From assembly GCF_042920265.1 (NCBI RefSeq), contig NZ_JBDQZI010000007.1, positions 62,001-126,000 on the forward strand: a stretch of DNA of 64,000 nt. Direction: 5' to 3'. The notes beneath the pieces were generated by a model that was given only the letters and a program-made list of their open reading frames with translations, was not told where the DNA came from and searched no databases. This DNA is from Lysinibacillus_B sp042920265 (GTDB lineage Bacteria > Bacillota > Bacilli > Bacillales_A > Planococcaceae). Shown piece after piece: positions 44,829 through 53,341 of this stretch. The translations under genes were made by a program, and so were the position numbers. Every line of letters starts with the position of its first letter. Position 1 is the first letter of the stretch.

Positions 44829-45245
44829 ATGGAAAAAGTAGACCACATTGGAATCGCAGTGCGAAATATCGATGAACGTATTACATATTATACGGAAACA
44901 CTTGGTTTAAAACTTTTAAAATTAGAAGAAGTAGAATCTCAACAAGTGAAAGTCGCTTTCATCGATGCTGGAAACGTAAAAATTGAGCTTTTAGAACCAA
45001 TGAGTGAAAAAAGTGCAATTCATGGTTTCTTAGAAAAACGCGGTGAAGGCATTCATCACGTAGCATTTGGTGTTACAGGGATCCGTGAGCGCATGGCTGA
45101 ACTTCGTGAAAAAGGTGTACGCCTTCTTTCAGATGAACCAGGTCCTGGTGCAGGCGGCGCTGAAGTAGCGTTCTTACATCCGAAAGACTCTTTCGGTGTA
45201 CTATACGAATTATGTGATAAAAGTGGAAAAGGGGAGCAAAAATAA
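44829..45245 (+). CDS. mce: Methylmalonyl-CoA epimerase
   Basis: 138 residues, VOC-fold. Metal-binding and catalytic features: KVDHIGIAVRNID with the first His, IKIELLEP-like VKIELLEPM with Glu, and EGIHHVAFGV with the second His, ending in SFGVLYELCD. It interconverts (2S)- and (2R)-methylmalonyl-CoA between the carboxylase and MutAB. AGGGGAG precedes the ATG; the stop overlaps the next start. Position equals B. subtilis yqjC. Confidence 0.93.
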   Translation: MEKVDHIGIAVRNIDERITYYTETLGLKLLKLEEVESQQVKVAFIDAGNVKIELLEPMSEKSAIHGFLEKRGEGIHHVAFGVTGIRERMAELREKGVRLLSDEPGPGAGGAEVAFLHPKDSFGVLYELCDKSGKGEQK

Positions 45246-46804
45246 TGGCACTTACTGTAGATATGTTTGACAAAATTAATGAACTATATGACCGCAAAGG
45301 GATTATTGAATTAGGTGGTGGTGACGCTCGTATCGAAAAACAACATGAAAAAGGCAAAATGACTGCTCGTGAGCGTATCGAGATGTTACTTGACGAAGGC
45401 ACTTTCGTAGAGATTAACCCATTCATCACACACCGTACAGTAGACTTTGGTATGGAAAAATTAGAAGGCCCTGGTGATGGTGTAGTAACTGGTTTCGGTA
45501 AAATCAACGGCCGTAACGTATACTTATTCGCACAAGATTTCACTGTATTCGGTGGTGCACTTGGTGAAATGCACGCGAAAAAAATTGCAACAGCAATGGA
45601 CTTAGCTGCGAAAAACGGTACACCATTCATCGGTATTAACGATTCAGGCGGTGCGCGTATCCAGGAAGGCGTACTTTCTTTAGACGGTTATGGTCATATT
45701 TTCTACCGTAACTCTATTTATTCTGGTGTAATTCCGCAAATTTCAGTAATCATGGGACCATGTGCGGGTGGAGCAGTTTACTCTCCAGCAATCACTGACT
45801 TTATCTTAATGGTAGATAAAACGTCTCAAATGTTCATCACTGGTCCTAAAGTAATCGAAACAGTAACAGGTGAGAAAATTTCTTCTGAAGGTTTAGGTGG
45901 TTCAAAAGTACACAACGCGATTTCTGGTAACGCTCACTTCCGTGCTGAAAGCGAAGAAGCAGCGATTGCTCAAATCCAACAATTATTATCTTACTTACCA
46001 CAAAACAACAAAGAAAAAGCACCAAAAGCAGAATATACTGCTGGAGATGAGTATCGCTCAGAGCTTGTAGACGTTGTGCCAATCGACCAAACAAAATCGT
46101 ACGATGTGCGTAAAGTTGTGGAGCTAGTAGTGGACGAAGGTTCATTTATGGAAGTTCAAAAAGAATTCGCGAAAAACATCGTAGTTGGTTTCGCTCGTAT
46201 CGCGGGTGAATCTGTAGGTCTTGTATGTAACCAACCAAAATTCTTAGCTGGTGGTTTAGACATCGATTCTTCAGATAAATTAGCTCGTTTCGTACGTACG
46301 TGTGACGCGTTCAACGTACCTGTAATTACATTCGAAGACGTATCTGGCTTCTTCCCAGGTGTAAAACAAGAGCACGGTGGTATTATCCGTCACGGTGCGA
46401 AAATCCTTTATGCTTACTCAGAAGCAACTGTACCAAAAATTACAGTGATTTTACGTAAAGCATACGGTGGTGCATATGTAGCGCTTAACTCTAAAGCAAT
46501 TGGTGCGGACTTAGTATTCGCTTGGCCAAACGCTGAAATCGCGGTAATGGGTGCTGCTGGTGCAGCAAACATCATTCACGCTAGCGAAATCGCAAAATCG
46601 GCTGATCCAGAAGCAACGCGTGCTCAAAAAATCGAAGAGTACAAAGAGAAGTTCGCAAACCCTTACGTTGCAGCATCTCGTGGTATGGTAGACGATGTAA
46701 TCGATCCACGCGAAACACGTATTAAGTTAATCCAAGCATTAGATATGCTTTCTACAAAACACGAAGACCGTCCATACAAAAAACACGGCAATATTCCGCT
46801 ATAA
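45245..46804 (+). CDS. Propionyl-CoA carboxylase beta subunit (carboxyltransferase)
   Basis: 519 residues, two crotonase-like domains: FGGALGEMHAKKIATAMD and IGINDSGGARIQEGV in the first, FPGVKQEHGGIIRHGAKILYA and RKAYGGAYVALNSK in the second. It transfers carboxyl from biotin to propionyl-CoA. Adjacent epimerase and nearby MutAB support propionyl-CoA as substrate; methylmalonyl-CoA decarboxylase alpha is the alternative. No dedicated biotin carboxylase subunit is present, so AccB/AccC or genes elsewhere must supply it. Equivalent to B. subtilis yqjD. Confidence 0.88.
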   Translation: MALTVDMFDKINELYDRKGIIELGGGDARIEKQHEKGKMTARERIEMLLDEGTFVEINPFITHRTVDFGMEKLEGPGDGVVTGFGKINGRNVYLFAQDFTVFGGALGEMHAKKIATAMDLAAKNGTPFIGINDSGGARIQEGVLSLDGYGHIFYRNSIYSGVIPQISVIMGPCAGGAVYSPAITDFILMVDKTSQMFITGPKVIETVTGEKISSEGLGGSKVHNAISGNAHFRAESEEAAIAQIQQLLSYLPQNNKEKAPKAEYTAGDEYRSELVDVVPIDQTKSYDVRKVVELVVDEGSFMEVQKEFAKNIVVGFARIAGESVGLVCNQPKFLAGGLDIDSSDKLARFVRTCDAFNVPVITFEDVSGFFPGVKQEHGGIIRHGAKILYAYSEATVPKITVILRKAYGGAYVALNSKAIGADLVFAWPNAEIAVMGAAGAANIIHASEIAKSADPEATRAQKIEEYKEKFANPYVAASRGMVDDVIDPRETRIKLIQALDMLSTKHEDRPYKKHGNIPL

Positions 46805-46818
46805 GAAGCGAACAAAAT

Positions 46819-46847
46819 CGCTCTCACCATTTGTGAGAGCGTTTTTT
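46819..46847 (+). terminator. Terminator after the carboxyltransferase gene
   Basis: CGCTCTCAC pairs with GTGAGAGCG, 9 bp, five-base loop, then seven T. Confidence 0.9.
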
Positions 46848-46889
46848 TAGTGTGACGATATCTGTATGAGGGGAACAATATTTCACGCT

Positions 46890-47095
46890 GTAATGAGCAA
46901 AAATACATCCTAAAAATACCATTTGAATAGTAAAAGGTATATATCATAGCCTCCGCGCTTTGCTACAGCCTACACAGGAGCACCGAAGGATGAGCGACGA
47001 GGAGGCTTGATCTCGCCCGTGGAAAGCGAGTGCTGGAGCGGAAAGCAACGGTTACTTAAATGGTAATATATATTTATCGATTTACTCATTATGAG
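46890..47095 (+). mobile_element. MITE-like element, family B, copy 1
   Basis: 206 bp flanked by identical 9-base direct repeats TTTCACGCT at 46881-46889 and 47096-47104. The ends are short inverted repeats around TAATGAG (GTAATGAGCAAA inward from the left, CTCATAATGAGTAAAT inward from the right). Both ends and most of the interior recur, inverted, at 52692-53291. The interior is GC-richer than its surroundings and contains GAGGAGGCTTGATCTCGC and GGAAAGCGAG. No open frame; a non-autonomous element. Confidence 0.75.
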
Positions 47096-47185
47096 TTTCA
47101 CGCTATTTTTGCTCAAGACAGGTCTTTCTTATGTCCTAGTTTTCTTATAGTAGTAAAAATACCGCAATATTATAAGGAGGAAAAA

Positions 47186-48142
47186 ATGAATTTAATTGAA
47201 TTACAACAACAACTCCAAAGTTATAAAATGCAAATCCTTTCATTAGAGAAGTTAAAAAAGCAACAAGCATCATTAGAACATCAAATGAAACATGTAGCAG
47301 TTAATATTGAAAAATACGAACAACATTTAAAAGATGCGCGCAAAAAATTAAACAAATTAGAAGGTTTTTCTTTTGTGAATGTATTTCGTACATGGACAGG
47401 CAAACAGCAAGAGTTAGTAGAAGAACGCTTAGATGTGATGGCAACGAAAGAGTTAAAATTGATCGAAGCTCAACTGATGCAGGAAGATTTAAATGATGAT
47501 TTAGTCGATACGATTTACAAAATAAATGCCATGAATGAGTCGTATTTAATCGATCAAATTAAAAAGCTTGAAAATAAAATTCAACTGTACTATATGGCCA
47601 ATCATCAAGAAAAAGCGGCTATATTAGATGAAATCATTGAACAACAATTTTTAGTGCAACAACTATTAACTGAAATACATGAGGCGATTACAGCAGGAAA
47701 AGAAGCCCAAAGAAAGCTAGTTGAAGCGGCCCAAGCATTGCAAACAGCAAAGAATTATTCAACATGGGATACATTTTTAGGTGGGGGTCTCATTGCCACA
47801 ACATTAAAACACCAAGAACTTGATAAGTCTAATGCGTATTTGCATCGAGCGCAAATAGCTCTTCAACGTTTTCAAAATGAATTATTAGACATTCAAGAAA
47901 TGAAACATGAAACATTACAAATCGATACAGATGGTTTTGTCAAATTTGCTGATTTCTTCTTTGATGACCTATTTTCAGCATGGTCCATTCATTCGAAAAT
48001 CTCCACTTCCACAAACCAAATTTCACGTGTATTAGATGATGTATCGAATACATTGCTTGCACTGAAACATAAGCTTGAAATAGTAGAGCAACAAAAAGAA
48101 CAATTATCTGCAAAAAAAGCGAAATTGCTATCAGATGAATAG
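47186..48142 (+). CDS. Coiled-coil protein of unknown function
   Basis: 318 residues, nearly all predicted helix with heptad-like stretches (LQQQLQSYKMQILSLEKLKK at the start, LEIVEQQKEQLSAKKAKLL at the end). A short conserved-looking non-coil segment, SVWDTFLGGGLIAT-like STWDTFLGGGLIATTLKH near residue 195, may be a membrane-active or binding loop. ATG at 47186 follows AAGGAGG. No signal peptide. Function unknown. Confidence 0.7.
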   Translation: MNLIELQQQLQSYKMQILSLEKLKKQQASLEHQMKHVAVNIEKYEQHLKDARKKLNKLEGFSFVNVFRTWTGKQQELVEERLDVMATKELKLIEAQLMQEDLNDDLVDTIYKINAMNESYLIDQIKKLENKIQLYYMANHQEKAAILDEIIEQQFLVQQLLTEIHEAITAGKEAQRKLVEAAQALQTAKNYSTWDTFLGGGLIATTLKHQELDKSNAYLHRAQIALQRFQNELLDIQEMKHETLQIDTDGFVKFADFFFDDLFSAWSIHSKISTSTNQISRVLDDVSNTLLALKHKLEIVEQQKEQLSAKKAKLLSDE

Positions 48143-48215
48143 GAATAATTGTTTTTCATTGGTGATAGAGGTAAAATAGTACCATCTTATTTTGGATTAA
48201 AAGGGAGTGTACTTT

Positions 48216-49328
48216 ATGACTACTCGTGTTGTAAAAGAATTTTTAGAACTGGTACAAATTGACTCTGAAACGAAACACGAAGAAATAATCGCACCAATTC
48301 TTGTGAAAAAGCTTGAAGAGATGGGCTTTGATGTTGTACAAGATGATGCACATACACGCAATGGACACGGAGCAGGGAATATTATTGCTACTTTAAAAGG
48401 TACACTGAATGTAGAGCCGATTTACTTTACTGTACATATGGATACAGTTGTACCAGGAAAAGGGATTAAGCCAGAAATTCGCGAAGACGGCTATATTTAC
48501 TCAGACGGAACAACGATTTTAGGTGCGGATGATAAAGCAGGGATGGCTGCGTTATTTGAAATGGCGCGCCGTTTAAAAGAACAAAATATTGCACATGGTA
48601 CAATCCAATTCATTATTACGGCGGGAGAAGAAAGTGGTTTAGTTGGTGCAAAAGAGCTTGATCCATCAATGATCATAGCGAAATATGGATTTGCGGTCGA
48701 TAGTAACGGGAAAGTAGGGGAGATTGTTGTAGCAGCACCATTCCAAGCGCGGATTGAGGCAAAGATTATTGGGAAAACAGCTCATGCAGGTGTGGCACCT
48801 GAAAAAGGGATTTCAGCCATTACGCTCGCTGCAAAATCTATTGCACAGATGAAGTTAGGTCGCCTAGATGAAGAAACAACCGCTAATATCGGCCGATTTG
48901 AGGGGGGCAAAGCGACAAATATTGTTTGTGATGAAGTATATATTTTAGCAGAAGCGCGCTCTATTGATGAGAATAAATTAAACGCACAAACCGCACATAT
49001 GAAAGAAACATTTGAAACAGTTTCAGCACAGCTAGGGGGCCGTGCAGAAGTAGAGGTACAGCTCATGTACCCTGGATTTAGAGCAACTGAAGCTGATAAA
49101 GTAGTACAAATAGCAATGGCAGCAGCACATCAAGTAGATAGAGAGCCAACATTAGGCATTTCAGGTGGCGGTAGTGATGCCAATGTTATTGCTGGGTTTG
49201 GTATTCCAACGGTCAACTTAGCAGTAGGGTATGAAGAAATTCATACAACAAATGAACGTATGCCAATTGAAGAACTAGAAAAGCTAGCGGATTATTTAGT
49301 TGAAATTGTAAAATGCGCAGGGAAATAA
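48216..49328 (+). CDS. yqjE: M20 family metallopeptidase (PepT-like, YqjE)
   Basis: 370 residues. Di-zinc aminopeptidase fold: VHMDTVVPGKG with the first His-x-Asp, TILGADDKAGMAAL bridging Asp, TAGEESGLVGAKEL with the general-base Glu-Glu and GKTAHAGVAPEKG in the lid domain. Related to tripeptidase T; exact substrate unknown. ATG at 48216 follows GGGAGTG. Equivalent to B. subtilis yqjE, next after yqjD, here with the MITE and coiled-coil gene in between. Confidence 0.88.
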   Translation: MTTRVVKEFLELVQIDSETKHEEIIAPILVKKLEEMGFDVVQDDAHTRNGHGAGNIIATLKGTLNVEPIYFTVHMDTVVPGKGIKPEIREDGYIYSDGTTILGADDKAGMAALFEMARRLKEQNIAHGTIQFIITAGEESGLVGAKELDPSMIIAKYGFAVDSNGKVGEIVVAAPFQARIEAKIIGKTAHAGVAPEKGISAITLAAKSIAQMKLGRLDEETTANIGRFEGGKATNIVCDEVYILAEARSIDENKLNAQTAHMKETFETVSAQLGGRAEVEVQLMYPGFRATEADKVVQIAMAAAHQVDREPTLGISGGGSDANVIAGFGIPTVNLAVGYEEIHTTNERMPIEELEKLADYLVEIVKCAGK

Positions 49329-49345
49329 TAAGAAGAGGGGTTACT

Positions 49346-49831
49346 ATGGGATTTGAAAAATCAGTTGTATTTGCTTGTGGGCAGGAAGAATATGCCGTAC
49401 CAGTAGAACAAGTTGTATCGATCGAAAAGTTAGAGCGTATTACACCGATTCCACACTTACCGAATTATTTGTTAGGTTTCACACGGATGCGCGGGGAGCT
49501 TATTCCAGTGATTGATTTTCAACGTATTTTATATCATCAGTCAAGTCAAGGTGAACAAGTACGTATTATTATTTTAAATACGGATGTCGTAAATTATGGG
49601 CTGGTTGTAACAGATGCGCGCGAAATATTAGATTTCGATCCGAGCGTTTTAAAACAAGTAGGCCTTGTAAATTATGCAAAAACGGCTTATTTTACGGCTG
49701 TTGCTAATTTAGAAGAGCGGATGATTACGTGTGTTGATCCGAAAATTTTAGTGAATTCATTAGAAGGAATTCGTGAAATTATCGAATACCTACACAAAAT
49801 GTTAGGTGACGAAGAAAACGTAAAGGCTTAG
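49346..49831 (+). CDS. CheW-domain chemotaxis adaptor
   Basis: 161 residues, a single CheW domain: VVFACGQEEYAVPVEQV, VIPHLPNYLLGFTRMRGELIP-type core (here PIPHLPNYLLGFTRMRG) and VIDFQRIL. CheW links chemoreceptors to CheA. It is not in a flagellar or che operon; the nearest partner is the chemoreceptor at 58762. A GAGGGG site precedes the ATG. Confidence 0.85.
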   Translation: MGFEKSVVFACGQEEYAVPVEQVVSIEKLERITPIPHLPNYLLGFTRMRGELIPVIDFQRILYHQSSQGEQVRIIILNTDVVNYGLVVTDAREILDFDPSVLKQVGLVNYAKTAYFTAVANLEERMITCVDPKILVNSLEGIREIIEYLHKMLGDEENVKA

Positions 49832-49879
49832 TATATGAAAGAGTTCCGTACATGTGAAAACTAGTTCATTTAAGAGAGG

Positions 49880-49916
49880 AGATAAGCTCGCTGTCTATAC
49901 GATAGCGAGCTTATCT
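49880..49916. terminator. Terminator after the CheW gene
   Basis: AGATAAGCTCGCT pairs perfectly with AGCGAGCTTATCT over 13 bp, loop of 11, then TTTT on the plus strand. Confidence 0.85.
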
Positions 49917-49930
49917 TTTGGAGCTAACAG

Positions 49931-50116
49931 TTAGTGGGGTTTTGTTTCTATAGCTTGCCAATCGATACGTGTTAGTGTTGTTTTTATTATTTCTTCATTT
50001 ACATTATTCCATATAGGAGTAGCGGAAGTGACTATATGAAATACTCCAGGGACTTCAGTTTGAGTAGCAATAAGCGTACGCGTTTTTGGTTTCGTGTTAT
50101 TACTAGAATGTGTCAT
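49931..50116 (-). CDS. Possible small protein, minus strand
   Basis: 61 codons with a plausible ribosome-binding site (GAAAGGA, eight bases before ATG). The product is soluble, Thr-rich and basic at the start (KPKTRTLIA), with two Trp near IWNN and DWQ. No family is recognised. It lies between the CheW gene and a decayed repeat, with a hairpin (CTCATCAC/GTGATGAG, 50149-50169) just upstream. Not confirmed as coding. Confidence 0.4.
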   Translation of the reverse strand: MTHSSNNTKPKTRTLIATQTEVPGVFHIVTSATPIWNNVNEEIIKTTLTRIDWQAIETKPH

Positions 50117-50239
50117 TGTTTTTTTCCTTTCAAGAATGTCGGTTTATCCTCATCACTTACGGTGATGAGTAATGATGTACTAATTTTACCTTATATTACC
50201 TTAAAGTTACATATATTTGCTCAAAGAAATATGTAAAAA

Positions 50240-50300
50240 GCGAGTTAGTTGTAGCAGAAACCAATATATTCCGATGTCTTCGTTAACAAGATAAAAGTTG
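50240..50300 (+). repeat. Decayed 3' end of repeat family A
   Basis: GCGAGTTAGTTGTAGCAGAA followed by a segment with TATTCCGATGT aligns with 6517-6560 of copy 1 (GCGAGTCAGCCGTAGCGGAA, then TATTCCAATGT), most differences being C/T or G/A changes. Only the last part of the element remains. Confidence 0.45.
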
Positions 50301-50346
50301 GAAAAAGAAAATCGAAAAATATTTTATAAGTTGCTTAAGTCGTGTT

Positions 50347-50377
50347 CCTCCTTTACGTATAAAGGAAGGGCTTTTTT
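50347..50377 (+). terminator. Orphan terminator upstream of the RNase H-like gene
   Basis: TCCTTTA pairs with TAAAGGA around CGTA, flanked by CC and GG, then six T. No plus-strand gene lies between the CheW terminator and this one. Confidence 0.6.
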
Positions 50378-50385
50378 GTTATAAT
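50377..50385 (+). promoter_or_regulatory. Extended -10 promoter of the RNase H-like gene
   Basis: TGTTATAAT is an extended -10 (TGnTATAAT) about 32 bases before the TTG start; no good -35 is seen. Confidence 0.4.
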
Positions 50386-50416
50386 AAAGGAAATATTAGG
50401 GAAGGTTTGATTCGCC

Positions 50417-51076
50417 TTGAAACTAACAATTGAATGGACATATAAAACACCTAAAGGGGCAACGACAATCTTTCGCTCAGAACCGATGAGTGTTGAACAT
50501 ACACTAATGATTGCGGAAGATTTAGAACGTACTGGTCGTGTGAAAACGATAGAAATCATGGATGAACACGATAGTACATGGATGATCAAAGAGTTGAAAA
50601 AGTATATAAAAGAAATGGAGACAGAACCGCATAATATTAAAGTATATTTTGACGGTGGCTTTGACGTGCAAACAAAAGGTTCAGGTCTTGGTGTCGCGAT
50701 TTATTATGAAAAAGATGGTAAGTCTTACCGCTTGCGTCGTAATGCATATGTATCAAGTTTAGATTCAAACAATGAGGCAGAATATGCAGCATTGCATTTA
50801 AGTTTAGTGGAATTAGAATTAATGGATGTGCATCATCAAACAGTACGCTTTATCGGTGATTCCCAAGTGGTGATCAATCAATTAAACGGGGAATGGCCAG
50901 CCTATGAGCAAAATTTAGCAAGCTGGGCAGATAAAATAGAAGGTAAGTTACACTCATTAGGGATCATTCCTGAATACGAACTCATTTCTCGAAAACAAAA
51001 TACGGAAGCAGATCGTCTTGCTACACAAGCGCTTCAAGGAACCGATATTTCAGGAGAAATTGAATTGCAATCATAA
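50417..51076 (+). CDS. Ribonuclease HI-like protein (YpeP/YpdQ type)
   Basis: 219 residues. The N-terminal 75 residues are an extra domain; the RNase H fold follows with the four acidic positions visible: VYFDGGFD, SNNEAEYAAL, FIGDSQVVINQL and NTEADRLA. It may cleave RNA in RNA-DNA hybrids, though some members of this subgroup are inactive. TTG start; the AGGGAAGG site is rather far (about 12 bases). Single gene. Confidence 0.8.
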   Translation: MKLTIEWTYKTPKGATTIFRSEPMSVEHTLMIAEDLERTGRVKTIEIMDEHDSTWMIKELKKYIKEMETEPHNIKVYFDGGFDVQTKGSGLGVAIYYEKDGKSYRLRRNAYVSSLDSNNEAEYAALHLSLVELELMDVHHQTVRFIGDSQVVINQLNGEWPAYEQNLASWADKIEGKLHSLGIIPEYELISRKQNTEADRLATQALQGTDISGEIELQS

Positions 51077-51150
51077 ATTGCGAAAGCCTACACAGTAATA
51101 GTTTAAAATGAAAAAGCCCATCCCTTTTAATTTTGGGAATTTATATGATA

Positions 51151-51429
51151 TCAGGTGTATTTATTATACAAATAATGGTATATTATGAGCGTGCTTTTTA
51201 GTGAAATGATTAATAAAAAGGCGCTTGCTCGTTGATTGGAGCGGAGGCGACTCGACTCCTGCAGGAAAAAGATCAAAGGCTAAAGTCGCCACGTCCTGTG
51301 GCAACGCCTTTGTGAGCAACATCATGTTGCCCCGAGCTGAAAATCCATTTCTTTCGGCATTAGCCGAAAGAAATTAGTTGAAGCCGTGCCTGCGGAAAGC
51401 GAGTCAGCCGTAGCGGAAATCAACATGCG
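51151..51429 (+). repeat. Structured intergenic repeat, family A, copy 2
   Basis: 51151-51424 aligns without gaps with 6268-6541 (seven differences in 274 bases). In the 12-bp hairpin one arm has C where copy 1 has A and the other arm has G where copy 1 has T, so the base pair is kept. TGATAT occurs at 51146-51151 and 51430-51435 at the two edges, a possible 6-base target duplication. No coding content. Confidence 0.8.
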
Positions 51430-51486
51430 TGATATAATATTCGAAAATGTAAGAAGTTTCTTGTTTTCCCTCATTCTATAAAAGTG

Positions 51487-51531
51487 AAAAGTCGATTTGT
51501 ACCAATAATGCTGGTATGACTCGACTTTTTT
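51487..51531 (+). terminator. Terminator-like hairpin in the spacer after repeat A copy 2
   Basis: AAAAGTCGA pairs with TCGACTTTTT, with an inner TACCA/TGGTA stem across symmetric four-base internal loops, then T. The rest of 51433-51670 shows no other recognisable feature. Confidence 0.65.
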
Positions 51532-51670
51532 AGTGACTGCTCCAGTTAACGTGAGATGTTTTTTTGGGATTATATATAGAAAAATAGCATTTAATAGCTT
51601 AAAATGAACTTTAAGTACAGAAAGAATGTAGTAAAGATAAAATATATATGGGGGAATAGGGGGAGTTTGA

Positions 51671-52186
51671 ATGGAGGAAACAAAATATTGCAAAGATTCA
51701 CGTGTGTTGAGATCGGGTCGTGTATTTCCAAATGATTTTAATAATCATAACACGCTTTTTGGTGGACGCTTATTAAGTGATATGGACCAAGTAGCATCCA
51801 TTTCTGCCGCAAAGCACAGTCGTCGTGAGTGTGTTACGGCTTCAGTAGATACAGTAGAATTTTTACAGCCGATTCGTCCAGAAGAGTCCGTCACATTTGA
51901 GTCATTTGTTATATGGACAGGAACAAGTTCGATGGAAATATTTATTAAAGTATATGCGGAAAATTTGCGTACAGGGGAACATAAAATCGCTGCTATTGCC
52001 TATTTTACATTTATAGCACTTGACGAAAATCGAAAGCCAGTAAAAGTACCGCAAGTGATTCCTGAAACATCAGAGGAACGGTATTTATTTGAAAAATCTA
52101 AGCAACGTGCACTATTCCGAGAAGATAAGCAAATCCATAATAAAGAAATCATTTTATACTTACGTGAAAATCATGTAATGAGCTAA
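51671..52186 (+). CDS. Acyl-CoA thioesterase (YkhA-like hotdog fold)
   Basis: 171 residues. Hotdog domain with the family signature NDFNNHNTLFGGRLLSDMDQ near residue 24 (catalytic Asn/Asp region) and ASVDTVEFLQPI. Hydrolyses acyl-CoA to free acid and CoA; chain-length preference unknown. GGGGGAG precedes the ATG. Monocistronic, sharing a terminator with the convergent gene. Confidence 0.85.
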   Translation: MEETKYCKDSRVLRSGRVFPNDFNNHNTLFGGRLLSDMDQVASISAAKHSRRECVTASVDTVEFLQPIRPEESVTFESFVIWTGTSSMEIFIKVYAENLRTGEHKIAAIAYFTFIALDENRKPVKVPQVIPETSEERYLFEKSKQRALFREDKQIHNKEIILYLRENHVMS

Positions 52187-52190
52187 TGAA

Positions 52191-52225
52191 AAGGCGTGAT
52201 GCAGTGAAGTAACTGCTCACGCCTT
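52191..52225. terminator. Bidirectional terminator
   Basis: AAGGCGTGA and GCAGT pair with ACTGC and TCACGCCTT, one bulged T, loop GAAGTA. Lies between two convergent genes. Confidence 0.7.
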
Positions 52226-52586
52226 AGTCATTTGACGTATGAATCGCCAAGTGACCGAAAGGATAAATGGAATCATGTAGCATCAATTCATTTGTTTTGT
52301 ATAGTTGTTCTTGCATTTTTGTTTTGTGAACAAGCGTAAGAAATGTTGGTATGACAACTTGCTGTTTAGTATGAATAGCGGTGAAATTATTAACAGGTAT
52401 ATGGGATTCGGTAATGTGTCGCTTTGGCAGTATTTCAGTGTTATCTACGGTATAGACTTCAAAATCGCCATTTACGCCGTGCATACTACTTAAAGCAGTT
52501 TCATTTTCCTCCTTTGCGAACGAGACTGAGAGAATAAAGCTACCAATGACTAAAAATGCAATGAAAGCGTTTACTAACTTCTTCAT
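52224..52586 (-). CDS. Small secreted or membrane-anchored protein of unknown function
   Basis: 120 residues with a signal-like N-terminus (MKKLVNAFIAFLVIGSFILS, possible cleavage after SFA). The remainder is polar, His-rich (six or more His) and shows no recognised domain. ATG at 52586 follows AGGTG on the minus strand; an upstream in-frame ATG would add an unusual leader. Confidence 0.6.
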   Translation of the reverse strand: MKKLVNAFIAFLVIGSFILSVSFAKEENETALSSMHGVNGDFEVYTVDNTEILPKRHITESHIPVNNFTAIHTKQQVVIPTFLTLVHKTKMQEQLYKTNELMLHDSIYPFGHLAIHTSND

Positions 52587-52691
52587 ACGATTCACACCTA
52601 TTCTAATAGTATTCACCTATCTACTACATATGTATGTTCATCTAGTATTTATGCCTCTAATTTGAATGTATCTCTCGAAATAAACTATTAA

Positions 52692-53291
52692 CTTATAATG
52701 AGTAAATTTACAAATATATATTACCATTTGGGTAACCGTTGCTTTCCGCTACGGCACTCGCTTTCCACGGGCGAGATCAAGCCTCCTCGTCGCTCATCCT
52801 TCGGTGCTCCTGTCGCTTCGCTTTCGTCGCAAATAAATTTCCTGCGGGGTCTTGATTGTCTCGCTTTTCCCGTAGGAAGCTTTGCTCTGTAGCGAAAGGC
52901 GCATGCCGTCAGCTACACTCTCGTGCCTCCACTACAAGCAACTAGTGTTCAATAAAAATTAATGAAATATCCTCATTGATTATAGTAGAAGGTAGGCGAT
53001 TATACGTACAAATGGAAAGAAAATGATTCATGAATAGAGAAGATAAATGATTTTTCTAGAATATCGAGAAGTATTCACTTTTTTTTCCGTAGCGCGCCAT
53101 AGCCACAGGAGCCAAGATTTTCTTTGCGACGAAAGCGTAGCGTCAGGAGCAGGAACAGGAGATCCAAACAGGCCATGCCTGTTTTAGCTCCTGTGCAGGC
53201 TGTGGCAAAGCGCGGAGTCTACGATATCAATTTCTTTTAATATCTCTTACTATTTACTTGGTATTTTTAGGATGTATTTGTGCTCATTATG
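52692..53291 (-). mobile_element. MITE-like element, family B, copy 2, with nested insertion
   Basis: 600 bp flanked by identical 9-base direct repeats AACTATTAA at 52683-52691 and 53292-53300. Read on the minus strand it matches copy 1 (46890-47095) at both ends: TAATGAGCACAAATACATCC on one side and TATATATTACCATTTGGGTA on the other. Relative to copy 1 it carries 381 extra bases (52814-53194) bounded by the direct repeat GCTCCTGT (52806-52813, 53187-53194). The insert has its own inverted ends TCGCTTTCGTCGCAAA-like. No coding frame. Confidence 0.75.
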
Positions 53292-53341
53292 AACTATTAA
53301 ATTGTGAATAATCAAAGTAAGATAAATAGAGAGGTGATCTT

